Below the pieces are notes generated by a model. The model was not told the DNA's origin and did no database searches. It saw only the letters and a program-made list of their open reading frames with translations. Made by a program: the position numbers and the translations under genes. Positions 7,251 to 16,094 of a stretch of 47,678 bases of DNA are shown here, in pieces (position 1 is the first letter of the stretch; each line of letters starts with the position of its first letter). The stretch is from contig CAJXND010000012.1 of the NCBI GenBank assembly GCA_913056385.1, positions 1 to 47,678 on the forward strand, written 5' to 3'. Source of the DNA: an uncultured Ectothiorhodospiraceae bacterium (GTDB taxonomy: Bacteria > Pseudomonadota > Gammaproteobacteria > Nitrococcales > Nitrococcaceae).

Positions 7251-7880
7251 TCAGGCCAGGCGGCGGATAATGCCGTCGGCCAGCGTGCACAGAATCATAC
7301 AGCATGATGTGGCGCCCGCATCCAGCACACCCCTGGAGCGCTCGCCCAGCCGGCTCGAGCGGCCGACGCGGGCGATCATGTCGCGGGTACTGTCGCGGCC
7401 CTCGGCCGCGGCGGCTTTCATGGCCTCCAGCCGGGCCTGAAAGTTGCCCGGTGTATTGGCGAATGCCTCGGTTGCCGGGCAGAGCGTATCAAGGAGGGTC
7501 TTGTCCCCGACGTGTGCCGAACCGATGGAAATGACCGCCTCCTGACCCGCCTCGAGCATGCGCTGGAACTGCGTCGCATCAACCATGGACTCGTCACCGA
7601 TGGCCTCTGCCATGTCCTCGAACATCATCCCGTAGAGGGGGCCCATGGAGCCGCCGATTTCCGTCATGAGCACGCCCGAGAGGGTCGAGAGGCCGTCGGC
7701 CAGCGAGTCATCGTCGCTGATCCGTTCCGCGGCCATCGCAAAACCCTTGGCCATATTGTTGCCGTGGTCTCCGTCGCCGATCCTGCCATCGATTTCCGAA
7801 AGGTAGGCCTTGTTGGCAATGATGCACTCGGCGATTTCCCGGACAATCGCGGCATTGTTGGCATTGCGGATGCCGCTCAT
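7251..7880 (-). CDS. DhaL-type kinase subunit (partner of stand-alone DhaK)
   Basis: 209 aa. It carries DGRIGDGDHGNNMAKGF (nucleotide binding), GGSMGPLYGMMFEDMA, GDKTLLDTLCPA and LGERSRGVLDAGA, the standard DhaL landmarks. Its ATG overlaps the dhaK stop by four bases (ATGA, 7877-7880), so this DhaK and DhaL form a cotranslated pair. It differs clearly in sequence from the DhaL at 6548-7204, so the operon encodes two distinct DhaKL kinases rather than a recent duplication. A 46-base gap separates the two dhaL genes. Confidence 0.92.
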   Translation of the reverse strand: MSGIRNANNAAIVREIAECIIANKAYLSEIDGRIGDGDHGNNMAKGFAMAAERISDDDSLADGLSTLSGVLMTEIGGSMGPLYGMMFEDMAEAIGDESMVDATQFQRMLEAGQEAVISIGSAHVGDKTLLDTLCPATEAFANTPGNFQARLEAMKAAAAEGRDSTRDMIARVGRSSRLGERSRGVLDAGATSCCMILCTLADGIIRRLA

Positions 7881-8881
7881 GGCGTCACCTTCAAGCCCGG
7901 GCAGCTGGCCTCGGTGGCCAGCAGTGCGCGGAGTTCGTCATCCAGTTTCATGACCGTGAGGGTGGCACCCATCATCTCCAGGGAGGTGAAGTAGTTGCCG
8001 ACCAGTGGTTGCATGATCTCCACGTTCATCGCGTCAAGCCGCGTCGCGATCCGGTCATACAGAATGTAGAGCTCGTTGACCGGTGTGGCTCCGAGCCCCG
8101 AGACCAGCACCGAGACGGTGTCGCCGGCGACCAGATTCTGCTCGGCGAGGACGATGTCGAGCATGTCATCGGCAACGGCGTCCGCCGCTTTGAGGTCCAC
8201 CACCTCCATGCCGGGCTCGCCATGATGGCCGATGCCGACCTCCATCGTGCCGGGCGCGATCTCGAAATTCGGTCTGCCGTTCGCGGGCAGGGTGCAGGGA
8301 GCAAGCCCCACGCCCACGGAGCGCGTCGCATCCAGTGCCTTCTGCGCGGTAGCCTGGACGGCCTCCAGTGATGCCCCGGTGGCCGCCCTGGCACCACCGG
8401 CTCTCCACATCAGAATCTCGCCGGCGACCCCGCGGCGCTTTTCCCGCTCCTCCAGCGGAGCCGAGCAGACATCATCATTGGCCACGACGGTCCGTACCTC
8501 GATGCCATCCTTGGCCGCCATCCGCGCGGCCATCTTCACATTCATGTTGTCGCCGGCGTAGTTGCCATAGAGCACACAGACGCCATTTCCGGCGTCGGCG
8601 GCCCTGATGGCATCGTAGAAGCTCTTGGCCGTGGGCGAGGAGAAGAGCTCTCCAACGGCCACGGCATCCACCATGTGACGGCCGACGTATCCCATGAAGG
8701 CGGGTTCATGTCCGGATCCGCCGCCGGTGACGAGTCCGACGCGCCCGCATTCGGGGGCGGTCCGCGAGACCACCACCCGGGCGTTGTCGGGATGCAGCGC
8801 GACGAGATCCCGATGGGCTTTCACGAAACCCCTGACCGCCTCGTCAACGAGATCGTCCGGGTTGTTGATGAATCTTTGCAT
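7877..8881 (-). CDS. DhaK-type ketose/dihydroxyacetone kinase subunit
   Basis: 334 aa, the normal DhaK length. Catalytic landmarks are GGGSGHEPAFMGYVG (His58), GNYAGDNMNV (Asp111) and GIGHHGEPG, where His220 aligns with the histidine that binds the carbonyl of the substrate covalently. DhaK/DhaL enzymes phosphorylate dihydroxyacetone, and in Mycobacterium smegmatis relatives act on D- or L-erythrulose. The dehydrogenase gene lies 30 bases upstream in the operon, consistent with oxidation of a polyol followed by phosphorylation of the ketose. Which ketose cannot be read from the sequence. Confidence 0.92.
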   Translation of the reverse strand: MQRFINNPDDLVDEAVRGFVKAHRDLVALHPDNARVVVSRTAPECGRVGLVTGGGSGHEPAFMGYVGRHMVDAVAVGELFSSPTAKSFYDAIRAADAGNGVCVLYGNYAGDNMNVKMAARMAAKDGIEVRTVVANDDVCSAPLEEREKRRGVAGEILMWRAGGARAATGASLEAVQATAQKALDATRSVGVGLAPCTLPANGRPNFEIAPGTMEVGIGHHGEPGMEVVDLKAADAVADDMLDIVLAEQNLVAGDTVSVLVSGLGATPVNELYILYDRIATRLDAMNVEIMQPLVGNYFTSLEMMGATLTVMKLDDELRALLATEASCPGLKVTP

Positions 8882-8911
8882 GGCTATGTCCTGCTCCCTG
8901 CATGCATGCGC

Positions 8912-9664
8912 TTATTTAACGGTGTATCCGCCATCGACCAGGATATCCGCGCCGTTGATCATGTCCGCGCCCTCGCTGGCGAGGTAGACGGCCGCCGCGG
9001 CGATCTCCTCGGGCTCCGCGAAGCGGCCGGTGGGGATCTGCGCCTTCATGGCCTCGCCCTTCGGGCCGCTCCAGGCCTTCCGGCCGAGCTCGGTGAGAAC
9101 AACCGTGGGCGATATCGTATTGACACAGATTCCATGGCGGCCCCATTCGAGGGCCATGGTCCGCGTCATGCCGATGACGCCGAACTTGGATGCGCAGTAG
9201 GCAATATGCCCGTCGATGGCCACCGATCCGGCCTGGCTGGCCATATTGATGATCTTGCCGCCATTCCCCCGCTTGATCATCACGTTGGCCACGGCCTGTG
9301 CCATGAGGAAACTGCCGGTCAGGTTGATGTCGATCGTCCGGCGCCAGATGCCGGGGTCGATGGTCTCGGCGGGGGCCAGGTCCACGATGCCCGCGCTGTT
9401 GACGAGGATGTCGATATGGCCGAAATCTTTCACCACGCCGGCGACGCATTCCTCGACGCTGGCGTCATCCGCTACGTCGCAGCGATACGCCCTGGCTTCG
9501 GCGTTCATTGCATTGGCGGTTTTTTCCGCCCGGTCACGATCGAGATCGCAGAGGGCAATCCTCGCGCCCTTGCCGGCGAATGCCTGCGCAATCGCCTCAC
9601 CGATACCCGATGCTGCACCCGTCACCAGGGCAACGCGGTCTGTCAGGGGGAAGTCGAAATCCAT
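8912..9664 (-). CDS. SDR polyol dehydrogenase (D-threitol dehydrogenase/GolD-like)
   Basis: 250 aa classical short-chain dehydrogenase. It shows TGAASGIG (residues 15-22), Asp40 at the end of strand 2 (CDLD, suggests NAD), the NSAG motif, and catalytic Ser143, Tyr156 and Lys160 (YCASK). The C-terminus GRFAEPEEIAAAAVYLASEG followed by DMINGADILVDGGYT resembles the polyol dehydrogenases GolD and DthD. The start is the ATG at 9664 with GGAGAGAGAG upstream. Placed between a sugar ABC transporter and a DhaKL kinase, it probably oxidises the imported polyol (threitol, glycerol or similar) to a ketose. Confidence 0.85.
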   Translation of the reverse strand: MDFDFPLTDRVALVTGAASGIGEAIAQAFAGKGARIALCDLDRDRAEKTANAMNAEARAYRCDVADDASVEECVAGVVKDFGHIDILVNSAGIVDLAPAETIDPGIWRRTIDINLTGSFLMAQAVANVMIKRGNGGKIINMASQAGSVAIDGHIAYCASKFGVIGMTRTMALEWGRHGICVNTISPTVVLTELGRKAWSGPKGEAMKAQIPTGRFAEPEEIAAAAVYLASEGADMINGADILVDGGYTVK

Positions 9665-9688
9665 TGATGCTCTCTCTCCGGTGAAATG

Positions 9689-9716
9689 GGCCGGCATCCC
9701 AGGGGAGATGCCGGCC
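9689..9716 (-). other. mRNA hairpin after the binding-protein gene (operon A)
   Basis: A perfect 10-bp stem, GGCCGGCATC (9689-9698) with GATGCCGGCC (9707-9716), has an 8-base loop between the substrate-binding-protein gene and the SDR gene. There is no T run, so it is more likely an mRNA-stabilising or processing barrier, giving extra binding protein, than a terminator. Similar hairpins follow the other two binding-protein genes. Confidence 0.65.
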
Positions 9717-9726
9717 GTTCCTGCGA

Positions 9727-10713
9727 TCAGCGCATTTCGAGGAGGCTGTCCACATTCTCCGGTGTAACCGGTGTCCAGGGGACGTTGTAGAGCTTGTCCT
9801 CACCGTTGTTCCAGGGCATCTGCGGATACTGCTCCCAGATGTCGGACTGCGGCTCGTAGCTCGGGTCAACCGCCTTCAGGGCAACATCGAGCGCACCCTG
9901 TGCCTGGGCACGGGCATCCTGAAGGATGGAGGCCATATCGCCTGCCTTGACGGCGTAGAGCGCATCGGTGATGCCATCAATGCCGGCGATGGCGAAGTCC
10001 TGCGGGTCGAGGCCCGCGGCCTTGATCGCCTCGATCGCGCCCAATGCCATCTCGTCGTTCTGGCCGATGACGCCATCAATCTCCCCCGGATGGGCCGTGA
10101 GCCAGTTCTCCATCAGGGTCTGGGCCTCGGCACGCGACCAGTTGGCGGTCTGCTGCTCGAGCACCTGCACGTCAGGGCACTCCGAGAGGGCCTGCATGTT
10201 GCCTTCGAGGCGGCTGATCTGGGCGGACTGGCCGATCGGTCCCTCGATAATGACCACGTTGCCCTCGCAACCGAGCTCGTTGAGTACGATCTCGGCCTCC
10301 ATGTAGCCCGACTTCACGTCATCGGAGCCCACGTAGGAGTGCAGCAGATCGCTGTTCACCCGGGTGTTCGAGCCAACCACCGGGATGCCCGCATCATAGG
10401 CCGCCTGCACTGCGGTGGCGCCGGCTTCGATATCGATGGGGGCGAAGATGATGGCGTCGTACTGCTGCGTGATCATGGTCTCGAACTGATCCTGCTGCAC
10501 CAGTGCGTCATAGCGGCCGTCGAACACGGTCAGATCGACCTCGCCGGAGAGCACCGCCGGGTGCTCCTCCATGGCCTCCGTCCAGATCTGCATGAACTCC
10601 GCCTGGAGTCCATAGGGCGCAGCCCCGACCTTGAACGGTTCGTCCTGGGCCGCCAACGGTGTCGCAGCGACAGCGAGGGCGGTCGACAGACCGAGCATGA
10701 TTTCTTTTCTCAT
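9727..10713 (-). CDS. Ribose-type ABC transporter substrate-binding protein (operon A)
   Basis: 328 aa with a signal peptide ending around TPLAAQ, then a periplasmic-binding-protein type 1 (RbsB-like) fold: FKVGAAPYG, a DAIIFAPIDIEAGATAVQAAYDAGIPVV block, here given only as its start DAIIFAPIDIE, then DGVIGQNDEMALGAIEA and the hinge segment FAIAGIDGITDAL. It captures a sugar or polyol in the periplasm and delivers it to the permease encoded upstream. The start at 10713 has a strong GGAGG/AAGGA site. The ligand is unknown; the downstream genes point to a small polyol. Confidence 0.9.
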   Translation of the reverse strand: MRKEIMLGLSTALAVAATPLAAQDEPFKVGAAPYGLQAEFMQIWTEAMEEHPAVLSGEVDLTVFDGRYDALVQQDQFETMITQQYDAIIFAPIDIEAGATAVQAAYDAGIPVVGSNTRVNSDLLHSYVGSDDVKSGYMEAEIVLNELGCEGNVVIIEGPIGQSAQISRLEGNMQALSECPDVQVLEQQTANWSRAEAQTLMENWLTAHPGEIDGVIGQNDEMALGAIEAIKAAGLDPQDFAIAGIDGITDALYAVKAGDMASILQDARAQAQGALDVALKAVDPSYEPQSDIWEQYPQMPWNNGEDKLYNVPWTPVTPENVDSLLEMR

Positions 10714-10773
10714 TCCTTATCTCCTCCAGTGGTAGAAACTTCCCGGCAGCACCGGAAATCGAGGCAGGCCCGG

Positions 10774-11805
10774 TCAGGCCCGCCTGTTCCGCGACTGATC
10801 GAGCAGCACGGCTGCCACGATCAAGACACCCTTGATGACCTGCTGGTAATAGGATTCCACTCCCATCAGGTCGAGTCCGTTGTTGACGACGCCGATCAGC
10901 AACGCACCAATCAGCGTCCCCGCCACGTGTCCGACGCCACCGGCGAGGCTCGTGCCGCCGATGACCACCGCGGCAATGGCGTCCAGCTCATAGGCGATGC
11001 CGGCCTGGGGCAGGGCAGAGCCCGTGCGGGCGGCGAGGATCATGCCGGCCAGCCCGGCCAGGGCGCCGGAGATGATGTAGACGGTCAGCCGGATCCGCCG
11101 GACGTTGATGCCGGAGACCTTGGCGGCGTGTGGATTACCGCCGGCCGCATAGACGCGGCGACCGAACCGGGTTGACGAAAGCACGTACCAGGACGCCAGG
11201 AAAACGATCGCGAAGATCACCACCGGCAGGGGAATGCCGGCGATATCGCCGGTGCCGATCCAGCGATAGCTGTCAGTAAGCGCCGGAACCGGCCGACCGT
11301 CAGCCGCAATCAGGGTCAGTCCCCGGGCAGCGGATAGCATGCCGAGCGTTGCCACGAACGCCGGTACATTGAAGCGCGCCACCAGTGTGCCGCAGACCGT
11401 TCCGGTGCCGATGCCCACGGCAATACCCACTGCGAACGCGAGACCGGCGGGATAGGGACCACCCGCCATGCCGGCAACCGATGAGGTGGTGGCAAAGGCG
11501 GCGGAGATGACGCCGGCCAGCGCCACCACGGAACCGACGGAGAGGTCGATGCCCCGGGTCAGAATGACGTAGGTCATGCCGATCGCCAGGATGCCGTTGA
11601 TGGATGTCTGGCGAAGGACGTTGAGGATATTGCGCGTTGTCAGGAAGTATTCATTGAAGATCGACAGCGCGACGCAGAGAACAACAAGGGCAATGACGAT
11701 CCCGAAGCGCTGAGCGAATGCCGTGACATGCAGCCCCGCCTGACTGTCCTTCTTTTCCGCCGGCGCCTGCTCGGCGGGTCCGGGCTGACTCGACTCGTTG
11801 CTCAT
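10774..11805 (-). CDS. Ribose-type ABC transporter permease (operon A)
   Basis: 343 aa RbsC-like permease. A short hydrophilic N-terminus is followed by about eight to ten helices. The typical family signatures are ILTRGIDLSVGSVVALAGVI, FVATLGMLSAARGLTL and DAIAAVVIGGTSLAGGVGH. The C-terminus ends near the SYYQQVIKGVLIVAAV segment. It forms the membrane channel for the adjacent ATPase and binding protein. The start is the ATG at 11805 with GAGGAG upstream. Gaps to its neighbours are short (38 and 60 bases), consistent with a single operon starting at 13325. Confidence 0.92.
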   Translation of the reverse strand: MSNESSQPGPAEQAPAEKKDSQAGLHVTAFAQRFGIVIALVVLCVALSIFNEYFLTTRNILNVLRQTSINGILAIGMTYVILTRGIDLSVGSVVALAGVISAAFATTSSVAGMAGGPYPAGLAFAVGIAVGIGTGTVCGTLVARFNVPAFVATLGMLSAARGLTLIAADGRPVPALTDSYRWIGTGDIAGIPLPVVIFAIVFLASWYVLSSTRFGRRVYAAGGNPHAAKVSGINVRRIRLTVYIISGALAGLAGMILAARTGSALPQAGIAYELDAIAAVVIGGTSLAGGVGHVAGTLIGALLIGVVNNGLDLMGVESYYQQVIKGVLIVAAVLLDQSRNRRA

Positions 11806-11843
11806 GCCCTTGCTCTCCTCAAGATGATGGATTGATTGTTCGG

Positions 11844-13325
11844 TCAGGCGGCGAGGTGGACGAGGGTCTCGGCATCGATCTCCTCGCGGGAGAGGACGCC
11901 GGAGACCGTGCCGTCCTTCATCACGACGACCCGATCCACCATGCCGATGATCTCGTCCGTCTCCGAGGAGCTCATGAGCACCGTTCCGCCCTGGCTCGCA
12001 AAGTCGGACATGATCCGGTAGATCTCCCGCTTCGCGCCGACATCGACGCCGCGGGTCGGTTCATCGAGGATCAGGATGTCCGGATTGGTCAGAAACCATT
12101 TCCCGAGGACCACCTTCTGCTGGTTCCCACCGGAGAGTCCGGAGACCTCGAGCCGGTCGGTGCTGGTCTTGATGCCGAACATCTCGATCATGCGATGCGC
12201 GGCGTCGCGTTCCGCGGCGGGGTGCATCCCGGCGGGGCTGGAAACCGACGGGAGGCTTGCCATGCACAGGTTGTTACGCACCGAGGCGAGCAGCACCAGC
12301 CCGCTCTCCTTCCGGTCCTCGGTCACGAGGGCGAGGCCGCTGTCGATGGCCTCCGCCGGGTCGTTGAACTGCACCTGCCGGCCTTGCAGCGTGATCGTGC
12401 CCGCCCGGCACTCAGACAGGCCGAAGAGTCGCTCGAATATCTCCGTACGGCCGGATCCCATCAGTCCATAGAAACCCAGAATCTCGCCACGATGCGCATC
12501 AAAGCTGACATCGTGAACGCCGTGGCTGGCATCGATCCCGTCAATCGACAGCGTCACCTCGTCGGTGGGCCGGTTCTCCTTGAAGAACTCCTCTGACAGG
12601 GGACGACCGACAATCATCCGGATCAGGTCGGTCTTGCTGACATCCGCGATCTCGCCGGCTTCGACGAAGGCGCCATCGCGGAACACGGTGTAGTGATCCG
12701 CGATTTCGAGGATCTCGGAGAGCCTGTGGCTGACGTAGATGACGCCCTTGCCCTCGGCCTTGAGCTTGTGAACCGCTTCGAAGAGCTGGTCTGCCTCGCT
12801 CTCGCCCAGTGCCGAGGTGGGCTCGTCCATGATGATGATCTCGGCATCGTAGGAGAGTGCCTTGGCGATCTCCACGAGCTGCAGCTTCGCCACGGAAAGC
12901 TCGCCCATGCGATCCGTTGCCGCAATCTGGAACCCGAGGCGGTTCAGGAGCGCCTGGGCCTGCTCGTTCATGCGGCGGAAGTCGACGCGTCCGAGGGCCC
13001 GGACCGGCTCCCGGCCGAGGAAGATGTTTTCGGCCACCGTCATCGCCGGAACCGGGCTGAGTTCCTGCTCAATGATCGAGATGCCATGGGCAAGCGCCTC
13101 GCGCGGTGTCGCGAACACCACGTCCTCGCCCTTGCAGCGGATCGTCCCGGCATCACGCGTCTGGATACCCATGATGATGGTCAGGAAAGTGGACTTGCCT
13201 GCGCCGTTGCCGCCGCAGAGTGCATGGACCGTGCCGCGCTCCAGCCGGAAGCGCCCGTCTTTCAGCGCGGCGACACCGCCAAATGACTTCTGCAGGCCGA
13301 CTACTTCAAGCAGTGGCGCGTCCAT
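11844..13325 (-). CDS. Ribose-type ABC transporter ATPase, two ABC domains (operon A)
   Basis: 493 aa RbsA-like protein with duplicated nucleotide-binding domains. The first Walker A is GGNGAGKST, where the family usually has GENGAGKST. The first Walker B is IIIMDEPTSALG. The second half has the characteristic degenerate Walker A region GLMGSGRTEIF, then LSGGNQQKVVLGKW and DILILDEPTRGVDVG. It energises import of the operon A substrate. The start is the ATG at 13325 behind GGAGGAG, and this is the first gene after a very good sigma-70 promoter at 13353-13381. Confidence 0.92.
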   Translation of the reverse strand: MDAPLLEVVGLQKSFGGVAALKDGRFRLERGTVHALCGGNGAGKSTFLTIIMGIQTRDAGTIRCKGEDVVFATPREALAHGISIIEQELSPVPAMTVAENIFLGREPVRALGRVDFRRMNEQAQALLNRLGFQIAATDRMGELSVAKLQLVEIAKALSYDAEIIIMDEPTSALGESEADQLFEAVHKLKAEGKGVIYVSHRLSEILEIADHYTVFRDGAFVEAGEIADVSKTDLIRMIVGRPLSEEFFKENRPTDEVTLSIDGIDASHGVHDVSFDAHRGEILGFYGLMGSGRTEIFERLFGLSECRAGTITLQGRQVQFNDPAEAIDSGLALVTEDRKESGLVLLASVRNNLCMASLPSVSSPAGMHPAAERDAAHRMIEMFGIKTSTDRLEVSGLSGGNQQKVVLGKWFLTNPDILILDEPTRGVDVGAKREIYRIMSDFASQGGTVLMSSSETDEIIGMVDRVVVMKDGTVSGVLSREEIDAETLVHLAA

Positions 13326-13352
13326 GATGGGCTCTCCTCCAGGTTTTTTACA

Positions 13353-13381
13353 TTTATAGAAGTCGGTCTGACAAATGTCAA
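13353..13381 (-). promoter_or_regulatory. Promoter and overlapping operator-like palindrome of operon A
   Basis: On the minus strand TTGACA (13381-13376), exactly 17 bases, then TATAAA (13358-13353) forms a near-consensus sigma-70 promoter about 20 bases upstream of the ABC ATPase start. A palindrome TGACA-AA-TGTCA at 13369-13380 overlaps the -35 box and spacer, where a bound repressor would block RNA polymerase. The DeoR-family gene immediately upstream is the obvious candidate regulator (inference). Confidence 0.75.
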
Positions 13382-13476
13382 ACCATGGTCGCTCAATGTT
13401 GGCCAGGCAAACCGGTAACGGCGCCGGCGCCGGGGCAGGCGGGGAGGCATTGATTGCGGGTGCGGGAGGGGCGGAG

Positions 13477-13492
13477 GGCGCCGGACGGCGCC
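13477..13492 (-). other. GC hairpin after the deoR-type gene
   Basis: GGCGCC (13477-13482) / GGCGCC (13487-13492) with the loop GGAC lies just past the stop of the DeoR gene. There is no T tract, so it is at best a weak transcription barrier separating operon B from operon A. Confidence 0.3.
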
Positions 13493-13501
13493 AGCGGTCG
13501 T

Positions 13502-14347
13502 CTAGCGGGTCCGGGCGATATGCAGCTCGACACCGGTCTCGCGCAGCATGGCGAGACTCTCGGCATCCACCTGATCATCAACGATCACGATATCGAACTC
13601 GGAGATACTGGCGAGGTGATAGAGGGCGCGCTGTCCGAACTTCGCATGATCGGCCATGAGGATGCGGCGCTGGGCGGCCTCGAACATCGCCCGTTTGGTC
13701 TCCACCATCTCCGGGGACTGGTGGAATAGCTCGCCCCGCATGATCGCCGATGTGGAGAGCAGATAGGTGTCGGCCATGAACAGGCCGATCTCCTGACGTG
13801 TCACTGGTCCGATAAAGGCATTGCACCAGTTCTGGAAGCGTCCGCCGAGGCCGATCAGCTCCAGGTCCCGGACCTCGTGCAGGGCATTCATCAGGGTCAA
13901 CGAATTGGTGATGACCGTCAGTGGCGTCTTCTCGCCCAGCAGCGGCGCCATCTGCAGCACCGTGGTGCTGTCATCCATCAGCAGCGCCTGGCCGGAGTCG
14001 ATGAATTCCATGGCCAGCTCGGCCAGTGCCTTTTTCTCATCCTGCTGCCGGGCGGCGCGGTAGACATCGCTCGCCTCGATGAGCGAGGTCGGCGCGGCCG
14101 ATACCAGCCCCCGGTATTTGCGGAGTAATCCCCGCGCCACGAGCTCGTCAATGTCCCGATGGGCGGTCATCAGGCTGATGCCGAACCGCTCGGTAATATC
14201 CTCGATCCGCACCGAGCCCTCCGCCATGACCAGCTCGGTGATCTTCTGCCGCCGATCGAGCTGTTTTGCCCGGCGACTGTCAGCCGGTGCCCGCTCGCTG
14301 AAAAGCGCATCCAATGCGTCGTTGGAAGGCGAGCCGTTCAAGGCCAT
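13502..14347 (-). CDS. DeoR/GlpR-family transcriptional repressor
   Basis: 281 aa. A winged helix-turn-helix (about residues 39-77: RRQKITELVMAEGSVRIEDI, then ISLMTAHRDIDELVARGLL) is followed by a DeoR sensor domain. That domain has the usual MDDSTTV, VITNSL, IGLGGRF and FMADTYLLSTSAI motifs and TKRAMFEAAQRRILMADHAK near the end. Members bind phosphorylated sugars or polyols and release DNA. Compared with typical DeoR proteins it has an extra N-terminus of about 25 residues before the HTH. The start chosen is the ATG at 14347. It is the last gene of operon B and lies next to the operon A promoter, so it may control both. Confidence 0.9.
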   Translation of the reverse strand: MALNGSPSNDALDALFSERAPADSRRAKQLDRRQKITELVMAEGSVRIEDITERFGISLMTAHRDIDELVARGLLRKYRGLVSAAPTSLIEASDVYRAARQQDEKKALAELAMEFIDSGQALLMDDSTTVLQMAPLLGEKTPLTVITNSLTLMNALHEVRDLELIGLGGRFQNWCNAFIGPVTRQEIGLFMADTYLLSTSAIMRGELFHQSPEMVETKRAMFEAAQRRILMADHAKFGQRALYHLASISEFDIVIVDDQVDAESLAMLRETGVELHIARTR

Positions 14348-14408
14348 GCGACGGTTCCCCTGTCTCCGTGTGGGGGCAGGATAGCGCCTGAGCGGGGGTG
14401 TTGCACGG

Positions 14409-16094
14409 TCATGCGGCGATGCGAACCCCATGGCTGACGGCCAGGCGCTCGAGTACACGCGCCACCTCGGCCTCGGTGCGGGCCGCGTCCCAGCCGAGCG
14501 CCCTGCCGGTCACCCCGGCGATCTGGTGGAGTCCGTCCCCTGTCAGCTGTCCCGTGATGGCGAGCAGGGTGCGGCGCATGACCAGATCCTCCAGATGCTC
14601 GACGTGTTCGTGCCTGGCGAGCCAATCGAGCTCCGCTGTTGTATGGTCCGGGGCATCGGCAATGCCGGTTGTTGCGGTGGTCGCTTCATGGGCCGCGATG
14701 GCCGCAGCCCGGGTACCGTAGCGTGCGAGCAGCGTCTCGAGGCGGGCACGGGACAGGTCAGTCTGCTGCGCGAGGGCATCCAGCCAGGCATCGCGTGCCG
14801 CCGGATCCGCGGGATAATCATGACCCCCGCCGATGGGCAGCGCCCGGGTCTGCCGGATTCTGGGTCGCTTCAGCGTATCCAGCACCCGGTCCGCGACCTG
14901 CTCGGCAAAGGCACGGAAGGTGGTCCACTTGCCCCCGACCAGGGAGAGGACGGGGAATGGGCGCTCCGGGTTGCTGTCGAGCAGCGGCGTGGAGTGATCC
15001 CGGCTGATCAGCCCGGGTGCATCCGATTCGCTGTTGGGTAGCGGGCGGATGCCGCTGTACCGATAGATGATCTGGTCCTCGGAGAATGCGAGACCCGGCA
15101 GCAGTTGCCGCAGGCTCTCCAGGAAGTACTCGACTTCATCCGCCTCGCAGTGGACCCGGTCCGGATCGTCGGCGGGGATGTCGGTTGAACCCACCAGGGC
15201 ACGGCCGTTGTAGGGGAATACCAGGCAGATGCGCCCATCATCGGCCTCGAAATAGATCATCCGGCCGTCGAGCTGGCGGACCAGTTCGTCATGGTCGAGC
15301 AGGATGTGCGAGCCCTTGGTGCCGCCGATGAACGCGGTTTTCTCGCCCAATCGTGCATTCACGCGGTCGATCCATGGACCCGCCGCATTCACCACGTAGC
15401 CGGTGGTCGCGGTCAGCTGACTCCCGTCCGGCCGGTCGAAGACAAGCTCATCGGCTTGTCGTTCCCGAAGCGGCGTCCAGTTGCAGGCCATGGATTCGGG
15501 GCTGGCGGCGAGGCCGTCCTCGACAAGCTCGAGCACGAGCCGCTCCGGTGCGGTGACCACCGCGTCGTAGTAGAGTCCCGCGGCGGTCACCCGTCCGGTC
15601 AGCGCGGGGATCATGCGCCGCGCGGTCCGTCGGCTGAACAGCCGATGCCGGGGCATGACCCGGTCACGGGCGCCGTAGAAGTCGTAGAGCGCCAGTCCGA
15701 TCTTGACCAGCAGAGCCCCCCGGCTGCGGGGCGCATTGGTGGCGCCGAACAGGGTCCGAAGCGCTGCACCGGTCCCGCGCAGCCATGAGAAGGCGGGCAG
15801 CATCGACGGCAGGGGATGGACCACATGCGGTGCATTGCGCAGGAGCCGATTGCGCTCGTGGGTCGATTCGGCGACCAGCCGCAGTTCCGCGGTCTCGAGG
15901 TATTTGAGCCCGCCATGGATCAGCCGGGAGGGGGCCGCGGACGTGCCGGCCCCGAAGTCGCCCTTGTCGACGATCAGGCACCGGAGCCCCTGTTCGCAGA
16001 GATCCCGGAAAAGCCCGGCACCATTGATCCCGGCGCCGATGATGATGACGTCGAATGCTTCGTCCTGCATGAGGGGTCGAGGCTCCTGTGTCAT
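14409..16094 (-). CDS. GlpD-like FAD-dependent polyol-phosphate dehydrogenase
   Basis: 561 aa, longer than E. coli GlpD (501). The N-terminal FAD site is VIIIGAGINGAGLFRDLCEQ. Further landmarks are GTSAAPSRLIHGGLKYLE, VNAAGPWID, LVFPYNGRALVGSTDIP and VGGKWTTFRAFAEQ, followed by a C-terminal helical domain (about 400-561). The family oxidises sn-glycerol-3-phosphate, or relatives such as erythritol phosphate, to the keto-phosphate and passes electrons to quinone at the membrane. Its ATG overlaps the kinase stop by four bases, so kinase and dehydrogenase work as a pair. It is distinct from the eryB product in this window. Glycerol, threitol or a pentitol phosphate are all possible substrates. 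Confidence 0.85.
   Translation of the reverse strand: MTQEPRPLMQDEAFDVIIIGAGINGAGLFRDLCEQGLRCLIVDKGDFGAGTSAAPSRLIHGGLKYLETAELRLVAESTHERNRLLRNAPHVVHPLPSMLPAFSWLRGTGAALRTLFGATNAPRSRGALLVKIGLALYDFYGARDRVMPRHRLFSRRTARRMIPALTGRVTAAGLYYDAVVTAPERLVLELVEDGLAASPESMACNWTPLRERQADELVFDRPDGSQLTATTGYVVNAAGPWIDRVNARLGEKTAFIGGTKGSHILLDHDELVRQLDGRMIYFEADDGRICLVFPYNGRALVGSTDIPADDPDRVHCEADEVEYFLESLRQLLPGLAFSEDQIIYRYSGIRPLPNSESDAPGLISRDHSTPLLDSNPERPFPVLSLVGGKWTTFRAFAEQVADRVLDTLKRPRIRQTRALPIGGGHDYPADPAARDAWLDALAQQTDLSRARLETLLARYGTRAAAIAAHEATTATTGIADAPDHTTAELDWLARHEHVEHLEDLVMRRTLLAITGQLTGDGLHQIAGVTGRALGWDAARTEAEVARVLERLAVSHGVRIAA

Noticed and set aside
6132-7270. Long plus-strand open frames opposite the dha genes
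   Set aside because: They are GC-driven shadows of the minus-strand dhaL and sorC-dhaK genes, without family motifs or ribosome-binding sites.
12693-13286. Plus-strand frame opposite the ABC ATPase
   Set aside because: The opposite strand encodes clear Walker and signature motifs. The plus frame has none and reflects codon bias.
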